This document shows positions 49,769-55,591 of a DNA stretch of 55,591 bases, one piece after another; position 1 is the first letter of the stretch; the number at the start of each line of letters is the position of its first letter. Source of the stretch: Xylaria sp. FL1777 (taxonomy: Eukaryota > Ascomycota > Sordariomycetes > Xylariales > Xylariaceae); NCBI GenBank assembly GCA_022578965.1, contig MU400755.1:1-55591 (forward strand). The letters run 5' to 3'. Both the position numbers and the translations under genes were made by a program. Below the pieces are notes generated by a model that saw only the letters and a list, made by a program, of their open reading frames with translations, did not search any database and was not told the DNA's origin.

Positions 49769-51049
49769 TTAGCTACTTTTTTTTTAGTTGTAATTTTTTT
49801 TATATAATGCTATTTAAAAGAAATAAAAAACAATAGTTTTGTAAAAAGTTAAATACTTAATACTTTAGTTTTTGCAATAAAAAGGTTGCTTATATATTTG
49901 CTTTTTTTAAACTTTATAGTTATATAAAGCCTAGAGTTAAAAATAATTGCTTTTTAAATAAAGCACTTAAACCTTTATATAGTTTAATTACTGCTAGTAT
50001 AATTAAAGTTCTTTATTTTTATTGTTATATAACTAACTAACGTTAGCTAATAATATAAAATAAAATATTAGCAGTAAGCAATTTATACTAACGTTAATTA
50101 AGGGTTTTTTCTTTATATAATAGCAAGTTTAATAATGTACTAAAGTATAAAAGCTAGGCTTTGTTTATAAAAAAAGCCTAAATTTTGCAGTGCTTTTTGT
50201 TTTTTTTATACTTTTAGATCTTTTATTTTGTATAGCTGCTTATTTTGCTTTTAGCTGCTTTATATAATTATATACACACTTATAATAGCTTTATACTTAG
50301 TTATCCTTATATATATACTTTTATATATATATATATATATTTATATAATAGCTATTTTATTATAATATAACATTAATAATTGCTAGCTTTGCATTATAAG
50401 CTAAAATAATAGTTATAACGTTATATAGTTATTAATTAATAATTTTAGCAATTAACTGTTTTTTTAGCTGCTATATATAAATGTATATATTTGTTTTTTT
50501 TTTATATAGCTAATTATTTAAGTAATTTATTAATAATTGTTTATTATATAAAAAGTAATAAGTTTTAAGTTATATTAATGCCTTTAGTTAATATTAAGGT
50601 TTAAATTTTATATAGTACTTTAATTGCTTTTACTATAGCTTAAATAATTTATTATAAAAGTTATTTTTGTGTAATACTTATTTAGTTACGTAGCATTATA
50701 GTTACTTTATGCAATTAAAATACTTATATAAACTGCAAAAGCTTTTTTTTTTAAAGTTGCTAACAAGTAGTAAAATTTTAAAGTAATACATATATTATAT
50801 ATATTTAATAATTATATAGTGCTTATTATAATTACTATACTTAAATAAATAAAAAAAAGTTAAATATTATATAGTGGTTTAATAAAAAAAGTAAAAAGAA
50901 ATATTAAGCATTTATGTATAGCTTAAAAGATAATTATACAAAAAAAAATATAAAATTTACAATATTTTATAGTTTTTTAGTGTTTTTCTTAAAGTTAAAT
51001 ATATTTGTTTGTTGCTTTTTTATTTATTATATAATTATTATAACAATTT

Positions 51050-54000
51050 TTGTACGAAAATATTCTTTTAACTTTTTTTTTTAATTTGTTTGTATAAAAG
51101 TTGTTTTTATTTCTTTTTTATAAATGTTTTTACTTATATAGTTAGCTAGTTTATAAATACTAAGGTTTTTAGCGCTTAGTTTAATGTTTTTTTTATAAAC
51201 ACGTTAGCTAAATTATTTTTGCTATTAATTTATTATACTTTAAAAATCTTTCTTTTTTTATGTAACTTTTTAAGTAATATAATATTAATTATAAGGCGTT
51301 TTTTTTAAGTAATTTCTAGCTTTATTAAATAGTTATATAATAATTTTAAGTTTAAACATAATATAGCAGAAATTAAAAGTAATTTTAGTATAGCTATGAT
51401 TTTTTAAAGCGTTATATAAAGGGCTATAGCGCTATTAAAGCTATTTATTATGCTATATAACTTGCTAGCTAATATACTTTGTATTATTTACTTACATTTG
51501 TTAAAGTTTTAATATATAATGTTTTTTTCGATCTTAAAAGCTAGGTTTTCTTTTGTATAGTGCTTTATTGCAAATATAATAATAAATCTTAATTATAAAG
51601 TTATATTAGTATTATTTGCAAATAAACTATTTGTAAAAATAAACAGTTTTATACGGCTTAAATTTAGAAATATAAACGTTAATCTATAGTTATAGTTATT
51701 TATTTGCTATTTAATTTTATAGTTTAAATTTTTAATATTTATTAGTGCTAAGTTAATTATTTAAGCAGCAGCTATAAAGTTATATATAGCCTTTAGTTAA
51801 CAAATGTTATTTATATAAACATTATATATACGTTAAAAAATATATTGCTATGTAGCATTTTTTATATAAAGGTTAATTAAAGCTAGCTAGTTAGCTTAGC
51901 TTTTTTACGTAAACATTATATTTCTTTTATATAAAAAAGTAACTTAGCTACTATTAAATTTAATAAAGTGATTTTGTTATAAAATCTTTTTTAGCTTTGC
52001 ATAAAACTTTGCTTTATATAACTTATATTTTTCTTTTGTTAAAAATTTAAGTATAATAAAGCTAAACGTATTGTTTATTTATAAACTTATAATATTAAAT
52101 TCGTATAAAAGTCTTAATATAAATAATAAATATAAGTTATATATAAAAACTATTATACTAAGTTTTTTATAATAATATTAGTAATAAGTCTTAAACTAAT
52201 ATAGCTTTAATTTAGTTAAGCTATATAATAGTTATATAATTTATATAATAGTTCTTTTAAAATATTTAAAAATAAGTTTTAAAAGTAATTATGCGAGAAT
52301 TTTTTATGTAAGCTTGTTTTTTAATTGTATATACGCTTATATAATATTTTAAAGTTTGCTTAAAGCATTAAAGTCTTAAATTAACAAAAGGCCTAAAGCT
52401 AATAATAGCTGTTAGCTTATTTGCTAAATTATTAGCAATTAAATTAGTATAGTTTTTTTTTTGTATTATTATAGCTTTGCATAACTAATTTAAACTTTTT
52501 ATATAGCTTAGTTGTTTTTTTTTTGATTTTTTATATAAAACAAAACTTAAAAATCTAGGTGTTATTAGGTTTGTACAAGGTATATTTTACGAACTAAAAA
52601 ACACTTTATATAACAAAATTATTGATTTTTATAGCGTTTAATTCTTTAAACAAAGCGCTAAAAGTGCTAATAATGCTGTTTTTGCGCAACTTTATTACTA
52701 AAGCATAGTTTTGTTCTTTTTTTAAGGTTAAAAACAAATTGCTAATGTTTTATACAAATGCTATAAAGAAGTTTTTAGCCTTTTTAAGGTTTCTGCGTTT
52801 TTTTTGTACGGCTAGTTTTAAAGCTAGCTTAATAGTAGTTATGTTTTTTTTTTTTACTATTTGCTAAAATAAGTTTAGTTATATAGTAATATAGCTTAAC
52901 TTATGTTTATTTAAAGCAAATTAAGCTGTTTATAAAATTAATAATTATATTAGGTTTTTTAATTAACTATATTTTATATAGTTTTTTTTAGCTTTGCTTT
53001 TTATGCTATATAAAAATTTTACTATATAAAAGTAAAAATAATACTTTGTATAAAGCTAGCTTATTACGTTTATAAATTATATAGCTAACTTTAACCTTTG
53101 CTTATTTTTTACGAAGTATTTTTATAGCTTTTTTAATTACTTTAGTTCTTTATATAATATTTAGCAAAAAAAAAAAGTTTTAATTAACCCTTAAATATGC
53201 TTTAAATACAAAAAGTATTAAAACTAAACTATTAAGCTTTGTAGTATTATTTAAAGCTTTAATTGCTATTTATAAAATTAATTCATTTTTTATATAATGA
53301 TTTAGTTCGGCTTTTAGTATATTATATATATAATAAAAAAGTTTATATGCTTTTTTTATTTTGCTAATAGCTTAATAAGCTTTAATAAACATTTTTTAGC
53401 ATTTTATATTTATAATTTTAGCTTGGTTTTAAAATTCTTTAAACAAAAAGTTTGTATTAAAATTATATATAATATAGTCTGAAGATTTTTAATATATGTT
53501 AATTTAGCACTTATATAAAGCTTTTTAAGCATTTTATACAAATATAGATTTTAAAAATATAGCTATTTAAAATAATATAGCTATATTAATTTTATATATA
53601 ACCTGCTTATTGTTTATTTATATAGCATTAATTATAACTTTATAATTAAAGTTGCAGTTATTTTTAATTATAAATTTAAAACAATAAAGTGTTTAATTAT
53701 ATAACTAGCAATAATAGTAAAACTTTTGGATTTTTTTTAAAATAAAGCAATTAACATTATAGCTTATATAATTAAGCATATTATATAATCTTTTTATATA
53801 AAAATGTTTAAAGCGTTTATAAAGCTTTTAAAGTTTTGTTTTTATAAAGTATAAACTTGCTTTATATAAGCTAATATTAAAAAACAAGTGTTTTTATTTT
53901 TATATAACAAAAATAATCTTTTTGTTTTGTTATATAATAACGTTTTTTGTATTATTAAAGTATACTTTTAAGTAGTTAACATTTTTTAATAAAAACAAAA

Positions 54001-54200
54001 AAGAAATAAAAGTATTTAAAATATAATATATAGTTATACTAAAAGCGTTTTTCATTTATATAATGCTTATAGCACTTATAGTATTATTTTTACTAAAACA
54101 AATATAAGTATTATTTAAGGTTTAATTAACTTTTATATAAAGATATATTTAAAAGTATGCTTTTAATTAAGCTTTTTTTACTGTTAAATAATTAAAGGTG
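51050..54200 (-). pseudogene. Copia pol of family D copy 2, mutated, 5' part cut off
   Basis: Collinear with copy 1: RNase H at about 51,660-51,110 (the FIDGLFANN equivalent at about 51,650-51,605) and reverse transcriptase at about 52,850-51,960. Mutations differ from copy 1 in many places but are again transitions with TAA/TAG stops. The frame is cut at 54,203 by the next insertion. Confidence 0.65.
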
Positions 54201-54203
54201 CTA

Positions 54204-55591
54204 ATTATTACAAAATTAGCACAGGGGTGGCCTTTAGAGCAGCTTAATGCTTTTATATATACTTTGCACTTTTTTTTTGCTAACTAGAGCTAAAGTTACG
54301 TAATAACTTACTTAGCTTATTAAGCTTACGGTAATTTAAAGCTTACTAAGCTTATAGTAATCTAAAGCTTACTAAGCTTATGGTAATTTAGTGCTTACTA
54401 GATTTGTAGTAATTTAAAAAAAGTTACTATTTTTTTTACTTTTTTTTTTTTTATATAATTATATATTTTTTGTATTTAATTATTTATTTAGTTTTAGTTT
54501 TTTAGCTATTAATTTTTTTATAATTGCTAAGCATTAATATATTTATTACTTTTAATTTTTTAAGATTTTTATTAATGCATAGTAGTAAAAGTACCTCAAA
54601 AACCTTTTTAATAGACTATTATTAAAAGTTTTATTGTTACTTGCAAATTAAGACCTTAAAAGCAAACCTATTATATTAATATATAATAAGTTTATTATAT
54701 TTTAATAGCTTTGTAATTAATAGAACTTAATATACAAGAATAAATATTAGTATAAAAAGTTAAGTAATAAATAATTTATAAAATAAACTTTTAAAAATAT
54801 ACTAAAAAAATATTTAAAAAACAAAAATGCTAAATAGCATTATATAAATAAACTTTATTTAATAACTAATAAACTAAATTTAGGTTATATTATTAAAAAC
54901 AAAAAGTTAAAAATTAAGTTTAAAAATCTTAAAAACTTTTAAAACTAGCAATATATTAAAATAATAAACCTTAGTACTTTTATTAGCTATTTTTATTAAA
55001 GAAAAAGCAGTAGTAAAAAAAAAAAAGTTAAGCAGTAGTAATAAAAAAAAACTAATATTAATGCTAGTACTACAAAGCAAACTAGTTGCTTTAACTTAAA
55101 AAGTAGCTTAAATATTAAACGTTATAACTTTTAAACTAGCATAAACATTAATTATAGTAATTAAAGCAGCAATAATAATTATTACTATAATAATAAATTA
55201 AAGCTTTAAATAAGTAATTATATTATAACTAATATTAATATTATTACTAGTAAATTTAATGCTTATTTTTATTATTGCTATATTTAAAGTAATAACTTAA
55301 AATAAAAAACTTAACTTTTTATTATTACTATTATTTTTATTATTAAAATTATTTATAATATTAAAAATACTAAATATTAAAAGTTTTAAACTTATTGTTT
55401 TAAAGCTTTATAATAAATCTATAAATATAAAAGCTTTTTTAATTTATGCTAAACTTTATTTAAAATAATATTTTATTATTATTATAAAAGAAAATCAAAA
55501 AGTAATAACTACTTTATAATTTTTGTTAAAAAAAGTACTAAAATAGTTTTAACTTATTTTAAAAGATTTTTTAAAAGCTAATAAGTTAACT
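54204..55591 (+). mobile_element. hAT-like DNA transposon end, continues past the window
   Basis: Family D sequence breaks at about 54,203. CAGGGGTGGCC at 54,222 is the kind of terminal sequence found in hAT transposons (consensus CAGGG-G/T). The preceding eight bases AATTAGCA (54,214-54,221) could be the 8-bp target duplication, though they also form an inverted repeat with TGCTAATT at 54,199-54,206. Four 26-bp tandem units follow at 54,321-54,424, like subterminal transposase-binding repeats. From about 54,570 on, AT-rich sequence with stops of the TAA/TAG type may be mutated transposase; I recognise no motif. The other end is outside the window. Confidence 0.45.
54321..54424 (+). repeat. 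26-bp tandem repeat, four units
   Basis: Units start at 54321, 54347, 54373 and 54399, model TAAGCTTACGGTAATTT plus nine bases. The first three differ by a few transitions; the fourth is degenerate. Each contains GCTTA and GGTAAT motifs about 100 bp inside the putative transposon end. Confidence 0.85.

Larger units (their letters stand above)
49483..54203 (-). mobile_element. Family D Ty1/copia element, copy 2, interrupted
   Basis: Starts with a 286-bp LTR with canonical ends (TGTTAAAT at 49483, TTTTAACA ending 49768) and is collinear with copy 1 (offset about 39,454) up to about 54,203, equivalent to copy 1 position about 14,744. There similarity stops and a DNA-transposon-like sequence begins. 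Since the family reads on the minus strand, this is the 3' half, with reverse transcriptase and RNase H. The rest may lie beyond the window. Confidence 0.85.

Noticed and set aside
54321..54424. CRISPR-like array
   Set aside because: The 26-bp units are directly adjacent with no spacers, and the context is a eukaryotic transposon end.
4321..55591. Mitochondrial or other naturally AT-rich genome
   Set aside because: Nested LTR elements with target duplications, TAA/TAG in place of Gln and Trp codons, and transition-only differences between LTRs point to mutated nuclear repeats.
1..55591. tRNA, rRNA or other structured RNA genes
   Set aside because: I looked for tRNA arms and rRNA-like conserved blocks in the GC-balanced parts and found none I could support.

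Overview
The window looks like nuclear DNA from a filamentous ascomycete (Pezizomycotina). The evidence is a short GT-AG intron with a perfect CTAAC branch site, LTR retrotransposons of types common in such fungi, and long AT-rich blocks in which repeats have been eroded by C-to-T and G-to-A transitions, as repeat-induced point mutation (RIP) does. No database search was possible; family names rest on protein motifs read by eye in the six frames.

Layout. Bases 1-130 are AT-rich. Bases 131-4,320 form an island of ordinary composition with two divergent genes sharing a 241-bp promoter region: a spliced gene of unknown function on the minus strand (485-1,794, about 413 aa) and an intronless 411-aa gene on the plus strand (2,036-3,271) with a PD-(D/E)XK-nuclease-like core. 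Downstream lies a 320-bp, almost fully palindromic MITE-like element (3,442-3,761). From about 4,320 to the end everything is AT-rich, mutated repeat DNA.

The repeat block is a nest of three LTR families. Family A is a Ty3/gypsy chromovirus with 193-bp LTRs, about 7.85 kb, read on the minus strand. It has a truncated copy (5,062-7,570) and two LTR-bounded copies (8,353-23,553 and 24,919-34,710, the latter with target duplication TTTAA). Family D is a Ty1/copia element with 286-bp LTRs, also on the minus strand. A complete 7,340-bp copy (10,029-17,368, target duplication AAAGC) sits inside the second A copy, and a partial copy starts at 49,483. Family C is a second, less eroded chromovirus on the plus strand (36,971-46,498) with 208-bp LTRs, a polypurine tract, a gag-pol frame running through reverse transcriptase, RNase H, integrase and chromodomain, and a further long frame before its 3' LTR. 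The third A copy carries a 1.94-kb insertion of unknown class with its own long frame. A hAT-like transposon end with 26-bp subterminal repeats interrupts the second D copy at about 54,204-54,222.

All retroelement genes are dead. Many in-frame codons became TAA or TAG, and the catalytic Asp-Asp pair of all three reverse transcriptases now reads Asn-Asn. The only apparently intact genes are the divergent pair. Points most worth a second look are the extra frame in element C, the 1.94-kb insertion, the unusual sequence context of the surviving C residues, and the nuclease-like gene and its partner at the border of the heterochromatin-like block. About 10 kb between the elements could not be assigned.
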